64,000 nucleotides of DNA from Gentiana macrophylla. Taxonomy: Eukaryota > Streptophyta > Magnoliopsida > Gentianales > Gentianaceae. The translations under genes were made by a program, and so were the position numbers. Below are positions 20,219 to 32,091 of this stretch, in pieces (the stretch's first letter is position 1; every line of letters begins with the position of its first letter). Under the pieces are notes generated by a model that saw only the letters and a program-made list of their open reading frames with translations, was not told the origin of the DNA and did not search any database. The stretch is from positions 27,987-91,986 of the forward strand of contig JAOBSW010001149.1 in NCBI GenBank assembly GCA_026214975.1, in the 5' to 3' direction.

Positions 20219-20984
20219 TTATCTGTTGCTCAATTTACCAAAGATAATTCTGTTTATTTTGAATTTCACCATGAATATTTCCTTGTGAATGACAACTCGA
20301 GCCACATCCATCATCGGCGCTACCTTAAAGATGGCCTCTATCACTTCTCCAAATCCTTTAGTCACTTTCCTGCTCAAGCTCTTGCCTCCTGATGCCCCTC
20401 CGTCTCTCAATGGAATCAACTTCTAGAACATTGTTTGTATCCGGTTCTTCGTCAAGTTTTGCGTCACAATAATATCTCGGCACCCTTAAATTTTATCCCA
20501 AAATCTATTTGTGCTCCTTGTCAAATGGCCAAGAGCCATCGTCAGTCATTCCAATGTCGTCTTTTAATTCTTTGCGTCTTTTAGATTTAATTTATTCTGA
20601 TGTATGAGGCCCTGATGCCGAGGATTCTATTTATTGAAATAAATACTATGTTAGCTTTCTTGATGATTTTTTTTTGTGGCTTTACCCTTTTTTTCATCAT
20701 AAATCTGATGTGGAATTTGTTTTTCCTTAGTTCAGTGCTTTGGTTGAACATCAATTTAACACTGAAATCAAGTCAATTCAAACTGATTGAGGTGGGGATT
20801 ATCATCGCCTATAAACTTTTTTCACGTCTATAGGTATTGAACATCGTTTATCTTGTCCATATACATCTGAACAAAGTGGTGCCATTGAGCGACGTCAACC
20901 GTCACATTGTTGAAATTGGCCTTGCACATTTAGCTCACTCTAACCTTCCCCTTCCTTATTTGGATGATTCCTTTATTTCCGCCA
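20219..20984 (+). pseudogene. Copia-P GAG-pre-integrase and integrase, part 1
   Basis: Degenerate. Recognisable are SVAQFTKDNSVYFEFHH, a CAPCQMAKSHRQSF zinc-binding end, DLIYSDV.GP (first Asp region) and HQFNTEIKSIQTD, then GIEHRLSCPYTSEQSG. The reading breaks at the target duplication CATAT (20985-20989). Confidence 0.65.
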
Positions 20985-20989
20985 CATAT

Positions 20990-21266
20990 TGTTGGTCCCA
21001 GAGAAGGGTGTGAATAGAGCCAGGAGGGGAGGGGGGGTGAATGACTCTATTAAAGTTACAAAAATTTCTTGATGAAAAGTTTTGTGCAGCAGATTAAAAC
21101 CATTCTAAATAGTTCTTTCAAAGTAAATGTATCACAACACACACACAAATAAAATAAATAATTGAAAGTAAAGACAGAATTTAAAATACAGGAAGTGAAT
21201 GAACACATATTTTATAGTGGTTCAGGGTGGTGTAATCCCTTAATACACTCTTCTCATGTGATCATT
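20990..21266 (-). repeat. Inverted LTR 3' end (left terminus)
   Basis: Complementary to about 24500-24778 with roughly one difference per 7-8 bases plus small indels, over shared blocks such as TCTTGATGAAAAG, AGTAAAGACAGAAT and TATAGTGGTTCAGG. Similarity stops near 21266. Confidence 0.85.
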
Positions 21267-21302
21267 CTCAAGATTTTATGATGAGCAGGATGGTGGTGAT
21301 GA

Positions 21303-22767
21303 TGGTGTTAAATGAGGAGCAGCTGATGCAGTAGATGATGATAATTTGACATTTTTTGAGTCTGTCCAACAAATAGCTGCTTCACAGCAACAATAACAGC
21401 AGAATGCACCAACTTAGGGCACTTCACCAGCTGATTCCAGTATTCCACCACAAGCCAATGGTCCAACAGTAGAGACAGTTCCTGCAACAACTTAAGAAAC
21501 TCAACAAGTCCTAGCTAACACAACTAAGTAGGCAGCTGATCCAACATCAGTTCAAGATACTGGATCAGCAGCTGCCACACCCGTGAAGGAAGTCCCCAGC
21601 ACAGAGCAAGAGGGAATGACTAGCAGCCCAGCAAAGGCTATCTTCACTACTCTAGTACTTGAAGAAAGAGTAGATGAGGCAGATGTCACTCAACCAGGGC
21701 ACACTCAAGTAGCAAAGGCAACCCCTGAACTGGTACATGGAACTGTGCCAGCACAGGAATCAGTTGGCCATACACAAGTACCACCAGTTTATATAAGACA
21801 ATCAGTATCTCAGATTCTAATTGGTGTATCAGATCTGACATTCCAATCAGCTGTGGATGCTCTGGTGGATGAATTGGAGAAGCAAGCATTGAGCCTGAGA
21901 AACCTACAAAGTGATCGGAGAAATGAAAGCTCTTCACTGAACAATAGATTTGAGGCTGTCTCAGAATATGTTGATATGCGGAACCAAGTGATAAAGCTAC
22001 ATACTAAGCTCATTGTTCAGATGAATACAAATCTAACCAATAGGTGCATAGGAATTGACAAGCAATTTTTGGATGAGATGGTGGATATGGGAGGAGCAAT
22101 TAGAAACGGACTAGCTCATGTCACAAGAAAAGTCATAGAATAGGATGAAAGATCACTGCTATAGAGGCTAAGTTGGATAGCCTTATTGTGATAGCTAAGG
22201 CAACCAACAACATTTTGCTGCAACTTCCATCTGATGCTACCAAAAAAACGGAAGGATATAAGCCTGAATCCAGCAGCAGAAGAGATGCCCATTTGACATA
22301 GGAGAAGAGAAGAGAAAGAGATAGGGAAATAAGGATAAGAGCACAAGATGAGGAACAATAGAGTGAGGCTCGGGAAGAAAGGGCAAGGAATGAACCTTGC
22401 ATTGGTTTTCCTTATCCTATTCAAAGAAGAGATGGTGATGATAGGACAGATTAAGCAACCAACAAAGGCCTGAATATGGGAATCGGCAGAGAAGTAGTTC
22501 TAGTAGTAGAAGCCGAGGCCAGACTACTACATCAGAGCAAAAAAGGTATTCTTCTAGTGGACAACAGAGAAGAAGCTCCACCTCACATAGGTACAAGGAA
22601 AATCACGTAAAGGAAGTCCAAAGGGTATTAAGGGACTTTTTGCAGAACTCAGATGTCCTCTATCCAGATGAGACACAAGATGAAGCTTGGATAAAGTGGC
22701 TGGCACTGAATGATAGAAATATCCATAAGGATATGGTAAAGCTTTATAAGGAATTGAAAGATTTCTA
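21303..22767 (+). pseudogene. Coiled-coil env-like or accessory ORF of the SIRE-like element
   Basis: An almost continuous reading with several stops and a frameshift near 22140. The order is a Gln/Thr/Pro-rich N-terminal part, then the open segment 21583-22143 with heptad-like helices (VDALVDELEKQALSLRNLQ, MRNQVIKLHTKLIVQMN). In the shifted frame ITAIEAKLDSLIVIAKATNN and an Arg/Glu-rich stretch follow, and finally a Ser/Arg-rich part ending VKLYKELKDF. Its position just before the PPT and 3' LTR is where SIRE elements carry an env-like ORF. No domain was recognised, so env-like is by position only. Confidence 0.5.
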
Positions 22768-23376
22768 GGTGTCATAATTTACCACTAGGCTGGTACAAGG
22801 ATCGGTAGCTTAAGGGGAAGGTTCTGCCAATAGAGGAAACTAGCACGATAGGGTAATCCTTCCAGATTAGTGCTAAGGCCTGAGGATCTAACATGAGGAA
22901 CTAGAGGAGTACAACAATCTGAAGAAACTCTTTAGACCTATGTCCAGTTTGACAGATCAACAACAGTGAACTCTGTACAAGGATCTGATGTGGGCTGATC
23001 CTCAGATTACTGAAGCAAAAAATGGATTGGAAGAACATTTTGGAAACCCACAAGCTCATGAGACTATGCCAGATTTCAATTAATTATTCAACAAGAAAGC
23101 ATTTGGCAGCGTGACTCACTCAACTGCCTTGGAATACTGGAAGTGAAAATTTCTCGAGGTTGATTTCACAGACATGGAAGGGATTCAGACTACTAAGTTC
23201 AAGAGGTAAATGGAAAATCTGAAGAACTTTTAGTTTTAATAAATTTCATATATTTTGTTGAACTTTTTGCCCTTTATGGATGAATTAAAATGTCTGGTTT
23301 TTCCTTTTTATCATTTTCAATATATACTTATGTTCAGACTTATGAGGGTTTTGGCATCATCAAAAAAGGGGGAAAT

Positions 23377-24778
23377 TGTTAGGAACATTTTACAGTTTTG
23401 ATGATGGTCATGGTAGCTGTTATAGCATGCCTAAAATATGTTAGAATGGAGTGTATGGATTTTACCTAGAAGTCTAACATTTGTATAAGTTTAGTCAGAC
23501 CAGCACTGTACTAGTCTGGTAGGTCAGCTCAGTGAAGAGAAGAATATGAGACCAACTGAGTAAGGTGGCCAAGGAACCAGCACAGTGAAATGAATACCTA
23601 TGGGATGTGACTAACAACCAAGGAAGTCTGTGATGACCTTGGATAAGTCTAAGATATAAATCAAGTGATGTAAATCAATTTTATCAAATATGGCATACAC
23701 TGAGATCGCCCAAACTAAGGGTCAGTGAGTAAATCTCTATCGGCTGATAAGTACCAGCAGAGTGGTAACAACCAAGTAATCAAAATATAATAAGTTGTCA
23801 TTGAATAGTTAAGGAACAACACAATGAAAGCGGCAAGTGATGCAGACACTTGACTAGTGAAGTAACATTGAAGGAAGTAGAGTAACAGAAAAACAGGTCA
23901 GTGAATCCAAGCAGTGAAGTAAAGGAAGGGCATATAAGTCAAGTAAGCAGTCTATACTTAATTAAAACATGGAAAATAAGGAAGGGAATACATTTAATAC
24001 AAAATCAATCAAGAACGGATTTTACAATAGACGTTGAAGAAAATCCGGATCACTGAAATCAAGGAGGATTAAATCAAGACAAAACCTTTCAAAATCAAAG
24101 GTTTATGGGTTGAAATAGATTGCATTGATAGAAAGGAACAAAAACAACAAGATTATTCAAAAAATCCTAAGTACCAAATCTCTGTCAAAATCACAATCCT
24201 TCATCTTTGATATTCAAAAAACACATGCAGAAAATCAAACTCAGAGAACAGAGAATAAAAGATACAATCCAGACTGAGTATTGATCAAATCTTGTGAATC
24301 CAATTCACATTCATCTCAACAATTGAATCAGGTTTCTAAGAAGGAATTGCAAAGTTGTGTAATAGCTGCTAAAGGTTTCATACCCAAGAAGCAGTGAAAG
24401 ATACTGAGTCACTGAAGCTTCTGTAGCTAGGGAGTGATAGTCTGAATATTGTGAAGCTTTTGAAGCTAAGGACAATCAACTATTGTATTGGTGATATACA
24501 ATAGTGAATTCCTCCAATCATCACAGGAGAATAGTGGATTAAGGGATTACGCCATCCTGAACCACTATAAAATGTATGTTCATTCACTTTCTGCATTTTA
24601 CATTCTGTCTTTACTTTTATTTAGTTATTTTAATTGTGTGTGTGATCATTTAATTTGAAAGAACTATTTAGAAGGGTTTTAATCCACTGCACAAAAGCTT
24701 TTCATCAAGAAAATTTTTCAACTCCTAATAGTGTGATTCACCCCCTGACTCTATTCATAGCCTTCTCTTGGACGAACA
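23377..24778 (+). repeat. SIRE-like 3' LTR
   Basis: 1,402 bp, TGTTAGGAACATTTT...GGACGAACA. Its start resembles the element E LTR start (CAGTTTTGATGATG), and its end shares ACAGGAGAA.AGTGGA and GAACCACTATAAAA with element E. Confidence 0.85.
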
Positions 24779-24783
24779 CATAT

Positions 24784-25425
24784 ATTATCAAATGTCTTCC
24801 CCAATAAAGTCCTTGACCATAAATCTCCATATGGAAAGGTCTATCAACGCTCTCCTGAGTACTAATTATTCTGTGTCTTCAGATGTGCATGTTGGACTTA
24901 TCTCCGCCCTCACAACAACCATAAAACAGATTTTCATTCCGAAACCTGTATATTTCTGGGTTATAGTCCTAATGACCATGGATACATATGTCTTCAACTC
25001 AACTTGGGTCGTATCTATATTCATGTCATGTTGTCTTCGATGAGTCCTCATTTTCTTACACTTCCTCCTCATCCAAATCCGCACCGTGTACTCCTGAAAC
25101 AACCACTCTTCCGCCGGCTATAGCCCTGCCACCACAGTCTAAACTCTCAGGCTCTTCAACCTCCACATCCGATTTATCCCCACCACCCTTTCCCTCAGTC
25201 CCGCTCGAGCTCCCACGTTCGAGTCTTCTCCTATTTCTGATGACCTCTCATTTGCATCATCTCTATCTCATCCACCTCTCACACGTCCTGCTCCTCATCA
25301 AATGGTTACTCATTCCAAACCAATACTCGTAAACCAAATTTTTTGGATCCTGATTTTGTATGCTATCCTCTTCATCTAGCTCTCACCGTCACCACTTACA
25401 CTCCTGAGCCCACCTCTTAAATAAA
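24784..25425 (+). pseudogene. Copia-P integrase part 2 and linker
   Basis: With one frameshift the sequence reads LPNKVLDHKSPYGKVYQRSP, then CWTYLRPHNNHKTDFHSETC and FLGYSPNDHGYICLQLNLGR, the integrase C-terminal block. A Ser/Pro-rich linker follows, as expected before RT. Confidence 0.7.
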
Positions 25426-25938
25426 GCCTTAAAACACTGAGAATAGAGGGATGCTTTGAGGGATGAGTTTAATGCATTGGTCCAAAATGATACTTGGGAC
25501 CTCGTTCCATATTCTTCGACTCATCATATCCTCAGTAATAAATGGGATTTCCACATTAAGTGGCATGCTGATCGTCATATCGAGCATTATTAAACTCATC
25601 TCATTGCTAAGGGCTTTTATCAAGAAACTGGTGTGGATTTCTTTGACACGTTTAGTCCTATTGTTAAGCCTGTTACTATTTGCTTTCTCTTATCTCTTGT
25701 AGTTTTACATAATTGGATTATTTGACAAGTTGATTTTCAAAATGCCTTCTTGCATGGTATTCTCAATAAGGATGTGTATATGCAAAAGCTTAGGGATTTC
25801 GTCATCTGGATTATCCTAATCCTATTTGCAAACTCAAGCGCAGTCTCTATGGCCTCCGCCAAGCCCTGCATGCTTGGTTTTCTCGGTTTACAGATGTTCT
25901 CCGCCAGTTTTGGTTTCGGATTTCCAAGGCCGACACCT
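25426..25938 (+). pseudogene. Copia-P reverse transcriptase, 5' half
   Basis: Shows [46 protein letters not shown] and QVDFQNAFLHGILNKDVYMQ. It is broken at CCCTC (25939-25943) by insertion of Copia-M and continues at 47511. Confidence 0.8.
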
Positions 25939-25943
25939 CCCTC

Positions 25944-26208
25944 TATTAGAGTTTGTAAAATATAAAATGAAAGTAAATAAAACGCGGACTTATTATTAAT
26001 GAGCTGAAAGTTACAAGGTACATTACAATGTAGCTGAACATGGGGTGTTCATAACTTTATACGCCTCATAAATCAGTTATAAGTAGTTACAAATGGTTAC
26101 ATCAAACTATAATTGAATAATCGTTTTCTACACTACACTACTCAACAGCCTGATGAGTTCAGTAGACACATTTCACTCAGCATTCCCTTCTGTCTTTATA
26201 CTATAGCA
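25944..26208 (-). repeat. Copia-M 3' LTR
   Basis: 265 bp, aligned along its length with 47219-47505. Its outermost TG has mutated (TATTAGAG against TGTTGAAG on the plus strand). Confidence 0.85.
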
Positions 26209-26370
26209 CCCTCCCTCAAACTGAGAGTGGTACATACACAGCTTGCCCTCAGCATCCACTTTAGCTACTGGAACACTGAAATATCTTTGAAATCCCTAAT
26301 TCGTCTAGCAGATATGAGAAAATAGGTGCATCCAATGCTTTGGTCAGAATGTTATGTATTTGTTCTTTTG
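26209..26370 (-). pseudogene. Copia-M RNase H C-terminus
   Basis: Reads KEQIHNILTKALDAPIF and SYLLDELGISKIFQCSS, the conserved end of Copia pol, immediately before the PPT. Upstream RNase H and RT are absent because Gypsy-C follows at 26378. Confidence 0.75.
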
Positions 26371-26377
26371 TGTTTAT

Positions 26378-27422
26378 TGATGATGGTTAAAATAGTCTAT
26401 CCTACGGCATCAATTTCTATCCATTATGAGCTAAAAATAGTTCTTTCGACCTATAAATACGAACCAATTGAGTTGAATAGCATATGTTGGGTTCGTGAGT
26501 TGAGAAATCTGCACTTAGCATTTATTTTCCCTATTTTGATATTATTTCGTGCATTATTTGATGATTTTCAGGATACGAAATATTGGGCTGAGCATGATGG
26601 ACGAATCTGGGGTGGATTGGACGAAACAATTGGGCCTAGGGTATTCTAGAAGCATCCAAGTTAAGTCGGTTGAAGAAAAAAGACAAAAGTAACCCCGGTA
26701 ACCCGGGAGGCGGTGCCGACTTACCGAGGGTCGAAAAGATTCCGAAATGCGTTTTCTTGGATGAGGGGTCGAACTAGTTGTTCTTAAGTCGGTTTAGATA
26801 GCTATAAATAAGAGGATTTTCCTCAGAGCACAAGTGTACAATTTTCTAGACAAATATTATGCAATAAAAAGTTCTCAGTTCTTTATTTTATTTATTTTAT
26901 GAGTTCTGGTCGGAGAGACGACTGAGTCACCGCCTAGGGAGAGATCCGAGGGAGATCTACACTCAGCTTCGAATGGACCCTAGGAACGTGTTGGTCAATG
27001 TTGACAGCTGTCTAGGCAGGTTTGCAGTATGAGTTAGCGCTCAATATCGACAACTCTAGTTATTTATGCGTATGGGCTATTATGGACCAATTAAGGAGGG
27101 TAGCTTGCATATAGTTGAACAATGAATAAATTCACCAATGGGGAGGATTGTTGCATGTGTGGGGGGAATAAATAATTACTCATAATTGAACTAATACCTT
27201 AGAAACTCTAGTTTTCTTTGTTGAACTTGCATAATCTTGCTAGTTGATTGTTACCAATTTTACTACTGTCTATATTATAGTTGGTCGTAGACCGTTATCG
27301 TGACAAGCTCAATCTTGATAATTAGACGTTCTTACGAGTCTCTGTGGGATCGACCATGATTTGCCAGTACTCTACTACGATAGACCTAGTCCTATTGCTA
27401 GTAAGTGCCTTGCACACGATCA
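26378..27422 (+). repeat. Gypsy-C 5' LTR
   Basis: Starts TGATGATGGTTAAAAT and ends CACACGATCA (TGAT/ATCA ends). TATAAATA occurs twice, near 26451 and 26804. A start at TGTTTATTG seven bases earlier cannot be excluded because no TSD can be tested. Confidence 0.6.
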
Positions 27423-27430
27423 AGATTTTT

Positions 27431-27448
27431 TACGCCATTGCCGGGGAC
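27431..27448 (+). other. Gypsy-C primer-binding site (decayed)
   Basis: TACGCCATTGCCGGGGA matches the tRNA-Asp-type PBS TGGCGCCGTTGCCGGGGA seen intact at 36088 and 56724, with a few changes at its 5' end. Confidence 0.7.
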
Positions 27449-28058
27449 TCTTGTCAAGAATACTTTTTGTTTAAGATTGAGTTTGTTGTATATATTTGAG
27501 TCTTTTTAATTGAGTCTTTTGTATTGTCTGTTTATACTGGAGTCATACAGTGTATACCGGGGGCTACCTACGGTAAACAAAGGGTCTCAATTTTGCCAGA
27601 ATCGTTTCTGTTAGTTCAACGTCAGGTCAGTAGTCAGAGTCTGTATTTTTGAGTCTGCTAGGTGTGTGTAATAGCCGCCGAGGCAAGTCACTAACCTTTT
27701 TATTTTATTTTTGTGTCTTGTAGTACGCTACACGAAGTTCAGCAGCCAAACTCGAGAGATTCATACCTGAGATTGAAAAGTTTGTGAGACAAAAGAGAAG
27801 GAAACTCGAGAGAAATCTGTTAGGCTGGCGGATGACGTGGTTTCACCCGAAGGAGATCACAGCGATAGAGAAGAAGAAGATATATAAACCAACAAGGCAT
27901 AGAACGGACAGAATGGAGCAAGAGTTGTGGTGCAAGCAGATAGGAGGACTCTACAAAGTTATGCAATGCCTACGATTGAGCAATTTGTGCCAGCAATTGT
28001 TTAGCCTGAGGATGCAGCAATTGTTTAGCCTGAGGTATTTTTCCCGAAACCAAATGTG

Positions 28059-29312
28059 ATACAAATGGTGACTAATTACACTATTTTTCATGGAGTAATG
28101 AATGAAGATCCTAGTGTACACGTCACCAACTTTCTAGAAATAGTCAGCACGGTTAAGCCAGCAGGAGTACCTGAAGATAATATCAAGTTGAAGTTGTTTC
28201 CATTCACTCTAAAAGACAAAGCGATGATATGGTTATTGTCTCTAGCACCAGGATCGATTCAAACTTGGACCGATCTATTGCAGAAATTTATGAATAAGTA
28301 CTGCCCACCTAGGAAGTCACTACATATGAGACAAGAGATCATGAATTTTAAGCAGAGACCCACTGAAACCTTTGAAGAACCATGTGAAAGATTTAAGGAA
28401 GCACAGAGGAGATGCCCTCATCATGATATCACTTTGCCCGTACGAATGCATAGTTTATATCACGGATTGCGGCCAAGTGAACAAATGAGAGTTGATGCAT
28501 CAAGCAACGGAAGTTTTGCGTTACTATCACCTGAAGAAGCGGAAGAGAAATTGTAGCAAATTGCGCTTACAAGTCAATGGGGAACACATCAAGTTGAAAC
28601 CGCCAAAGTAGCTGAAGGCGTATTTGGAGAAGATATTTCTCAAAAGATCTTTTATCAGCTGATGGCAATGAATGAAAACATAGATGCCATGCAAGATCGC
28701 ATAGCCAAGGTTGAGAAATTTCAGGAGATTGAAGCAACCAACACTGATGACGTGAACTACATAGGGTGGCAAGGAAATCTTTATGGGGGCGGATATCGCC
28801 CAGGTTCTCATGACCACCCTGGTTTTAGACTGAGTGACCCTAGTGGGGGTTTTCGACCAAGTGATTCAAATGGTGGAGAGAGACCGAGACAAACTGGTGG
28901 ATTCATGCCTCAATTCAATAAGTCCGGTGGTTGGGAAGCAGCCATGGATAAAATGAGCTCAACTGTGACCGATACGGTCAATAAACTTACGAAATCCATG
29001 ACTGAGCTGAATACAAACTTCACCACATATTGTCAGAATAATGATACAAGACTGACCAATCAAGAAGCCTTAGTGCAAAATTTGTCACACCAAGTGGGGC
29101 AGATTGTAGAACAAGTGTCAGCCCGTCCTCCGGGAGGATTGCCAAGTAATACTGAGAAGAATCCGAAGGACGTGAATGCAATCATGACTAAAAGTAGAAA
29201 AGAACTACCTGGACCAGTTATACCATCTATTGGGAAGAATCGAAAGCGCGGCGCAGCAGTAACGCAGCAGAACTGGAGAAAAGAGGCCCGTAACCGGGAC
29301 ACTACTCCGTAA
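28059..29312 (+). pseudogene. Gypsy-C gag
   Basis: Retrotrans_gag-type capsid: NYTIFHGVMNEDPSVHVTNF, LKLFPFTLKDKAMIWLLSL, WTDLLQKFMNKYCPP and MRQEIMNFKQRPTETFEE. A TAG at the end of the first ORF (about 28554) precedes the second part (28560-29312), which has a Gly-rich region (GFRLSDPSGGFRPSD), a helical DTVNKLTKSMTELNTNF segment and PPGGLPSNTEKNPK. No zinc knuckle is seen, as is common in Athila gag. Confidence 0.85.
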
Positions 29313-29473
29313 ACCGGGAATCGAAAATTCAGCGAGACAAGCGGCAGAGCGAAAGCGAAACGGCCCACAGGTAAGTCTTCACGAACTGTAACTATTAATC
29401 CTGCTACTTTACCCTACCCCTTAGGAAATATTAGAAGAATAATGATGATGCGCGTTATAAAAAGTTTATAGAG

Positions 29474-30340
29474 ATGTTTAAAAAGTTGCAAGTAAATATA
29501 CCTTTGGTAGAAGCTCTGGATGGAATGCCAGAGTATGCGAAATTCTTGAAAGAAGCAATCTCTACCAAGAGGAAATTATTAGTACTTGAGACTAACGAGG
29601 AATGCTCGGCTGTTTTGCAACGCAAACTGCCTCCTAAGTGTAAAGATCCTGGGAGCTTCCTCATACCATGCACAATTGGAGGAGTACGCCTGAACAAAGC
29701 ATTGTGTGATCTTGGAGCCAGTGTCAATCTGATGCCACTCTCCATCTTTCACAAGTTAGGGATGAAGGAGTTAAATGAAACATTTATAACCCTTCAATTA
29801 GCAGATCGGTCTATGAAGCAACCTTGTGGAGTGGTGGAGGATGTTTTGGTGAAAGTTGATAAGTTTGTATCCCCTGTACACTTTGTGGTGCTAGACATGG
29901 AAGCTAACCATGATTTTCCATTGATCTTAGGAAGACATTTCCTAGCTACGAGCAAAACATTGATAGACGTTCATAAGGTTGAGCTGATTCTGAGAGTGAA
30001 TAAGGACAAAGTAGTGTTCAATGTGATGAATTCAATGAGATATGCTCAAGATGAAGGAGAAGCATGTTACATACTAGATGCCATAGACGAACTTGTAATG
30101 GAATTATATCAGCAAGTGGCACTAAACCCTGAAGTAGCTAAGACTTTACTCCTGAAGGATGAGGAAAGTTATGAGGAAACCTGGCCTGGGTGTAGTGAAG
30201 GTCAAGTGAGAGAAATAGAGCCTATATCCTCTGTGGATTTAGGAGGAACCATTCATAGACCTTCCTGGCACAAGTTCTTTGACCTACAATTGACTGGTAA
30301 GCTGTTAAGATCATCATTAGAGGAGCCACCAAGGAACTAA
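29474..30340 (+). CDS. Gypsy-C aspartic protease region (open)
   Basis: A 288-codon open stretch. The retropepsin-like site CDLGASVNLMPLSIFHKLG is at about residues 78-96, and the second conserved block FPLILGRHFLATSKTLIDV lies about 70 residues on. The flanking LQLADRS and RVNKDKVVFNV segments are typical of Athila polyproteins. In the family it processes gag-pol. It lacks its own natural start; the Met is internal to the former polyprotein. Confidence 0.85.
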   Translation: MFKKLQVNIPLVEALDGMPEYAKFLKEAISTKRKLLVLETNEECSAVLQRKLPPKCKDPGSFLIPCTIGGVRLNKALCDLGASVNLMPLSIFHKLGMKELNETFITLQLADRSMKQPCGVVEDVLVKVDKFVSPVHFVVLDMEANHDFPLILGRHFLATSKTLIDVHKVELILRVNKDKVVFNVMNSMRYAQDEGEACYILDAIDELVMELYQQVALNPEVAKTLLLKDEESYEETWPGCSEGQVREIEPISSVDLGGTIHRPSWHKFFDLQLTGKLLRSSLEEPPRN

Positions 30341-30351
30341 CATTAAAACCT

Positions 30352-31960
30352 TTGCCATCTCACCTGAAGTACGTGTACTTATACGATGATACTCTCCCTC
30401 TTATAATTTCAGCATCATTATCACCTTTAGAGGAGGAGAAACTTTTAAGAGAACTGAGAGAGCATAAAGGAGCGTTTGAGTGGATGATTGCAGATATTAG
30501 AGGAATAAGCCCATCAGTGTGCATGCATAAGATCTCTATGGACCTTGAAAATAAAGCGGTAGCACAACCTCAAAGGAGGTTGACACCACAACTAAAGGAT
30601 ATTGTTAAGGAAGAGATCATAAAGATGTTGTAGATGGGAATCATTTTCCCAATAGCAGACAGTGAGTGGGTGAGCCCGATTTATGTGGTGCCCAAAAAGG
30701 AGGATTCAGTGTCCAACCTAATGAGTTTGATGAGTTAATCCCTGTGAGACTAATAACTGGACATCGAGTTTGCATAGACTTCAGGAAACTGAATGATGCA
30801 ACTCGTAAAGATCATTTTCCCCTACCATTCATTGATCAAATGTTGGAAAGATTAAGCGGTCATGCGTTTTATTGTTTCTTAGATGGATATTCTGGTTACT
30901 ATCAGATCCATATTGCCCCCGAGGACCATGAGAAACAACTTTCACATGTCCTTATGGAACTTTTGCGTACAATCGCATGCCTTTTAGGTTATGTAATGCA
31001 CCAGCAACATTCCAAAGGTGTACGATGTCATTATTTACGGACATAGTGGAGGATTTTCTAGAGATTTTCATGGATGATTTCTCTGTATTTTGAGATATCT
31101 TTGATAAATTCTTGGACAATTTGAGTAAAGTGCTAAAGAGATGTGAAGAGACCAACCTTGTACTTAACTAGGAAAAATGCCATTTCATGGTTACAGAAGG
31201 AATAGTGTTGGGTCATAGGATTTCAAATAAAGGAATGGAAGTTGATAGAGCAAAGATAGAAGTGATAGAGAAGTTACCCCCTCCAACGAACTTAAAGACG
31301 TTGCGAGCCTTTCTTGGCCACGTAGGATTTTATAGGAGGTTTATTAAGGACTTCTCTATAGTTTCTAGACCTTTTACTGAATTACTTGCAAAAGATGTAC
31401 CTTTTGTGTTTGGAGAAGAGTGCAAGAAAGCATTCAACACATTGAAGCGAATTCTAATAACCGCCCCAATTCTGGTAGCCCTAGACTGGAACAAACCTTT
31501 TGAGCTTATGTGTGATGCAAGCGACACGGCAGTCGGAGCAGCCCTGGGACAAAGGGAGGATAAAATCTTTAATCCTATCTACTACGCCAGTCGTACCCTT
31601 AACAGTGCCCAGAGAAATTATGCAACTACAGAGAAGGAACTCTTAACTGTCAAATTTGAGATTCACAAGTTTCGACCTTATCTGATAGGATCGAAAGTCA
31701 CTATATTCACTGATCATGCAGCTTTGAAATACCTTCTAACCAAGCAAGACTCCAAGCCAAGACTGTTAAGATGGATTCTACTCTTACAAGAGTTTGATGT
31801 GGAAATCAAAGATAAAAAGGGATTTGAAAACCAGGTGGCTGATCACCTGTCAAGATTAACTTTGCTGGAAGAAGAGCAACCGTCTGAGATTAGGGAAAAC
31901 TTTCCTGATGAACAACTTTTTTCCGTCTCAGTGGTAGCTAGGGTTGAATCTCAGACCTGA
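30352..31960 (+). pseudogene. Gypsy-C reverse transcriptase and RNase H
   Basis: RT begins with KEEIIKML and, after a TAG, GIIFPIADSEWVSPIYVVPK. It continues VCIDFRKLNDATRKDHFPLP and FLDGYSGYYQIHIAPEDHEK. A frame change leads to the catalytic FMDDFSVF, followed by further stops. RNase H is well kept (31187-31960): [42 protein letters not shown] and [14 protein letters not shown] is a normal variant of the YXDD catalytic box. Confidence 0.87.
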
Positions 31961-32091
31961 TATCATACATCAAAAGTGGGAAAGGTATACCCTTGGTTTG
32001 CTAACATTGTCAATTACTTAGCAGGAAAGAACCTACCACCAGAATTCAATAATGCAGATAAGAAGAAGTTTTTCACGTATCTGAAGCATTA

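Larger units (their letters stand above)
20990..24778 (+). mobile_element. SIRE-like Copia derivative with inverted LTR ends
   Basis: 3,789 bp flanked by CATAT (20985-20989 and 24779-24783). The right side is a full LTR (23377-24778) preceded by a polypurine tract AAAAAAGGGGG. The left side is not the start of an LTR but the reverse complement of the last 277 bp of one (20990-21266). Both outer ends are therefore U5-type termini (..AACA outward). Between them is a coiled-coil ORF and no gag-pol. LTR similarity to element E (62225 end) places it in the SIRE/Maximus group. The Copia-P integrase frame resumes on the far side. Confidence 0.8.
26378..32090 (+). mobile_element. Gypsy-C: Athila-like Gypsy truncated in integrase
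   Basis: 5' LTR 26378-27422, a decayed tRNA-Asp-type PBS (27431-27448), gag, protease, RT and RNase H in Ty3/Gypsy order, ending abruptly near 32090 at the start of the integrase region (LPPEFNNADKKKFF). No 3' LTR is present. The right border meets the Copia-M integrase-RT linker, and the Copia-M RT is missing. One deletion therefore probably removed the 3' half of Gypsy-C together with neighbouring Copia-M sequence. Confidence 0.85.

Noticed and set aside
22116..22775. Minus-strand ORFs with hydrophobic character
   Set aside because: Opposite-strand shadows of the Arg/Glu- and Ser-rich coiled-coil ORF of the SIRE-like element.
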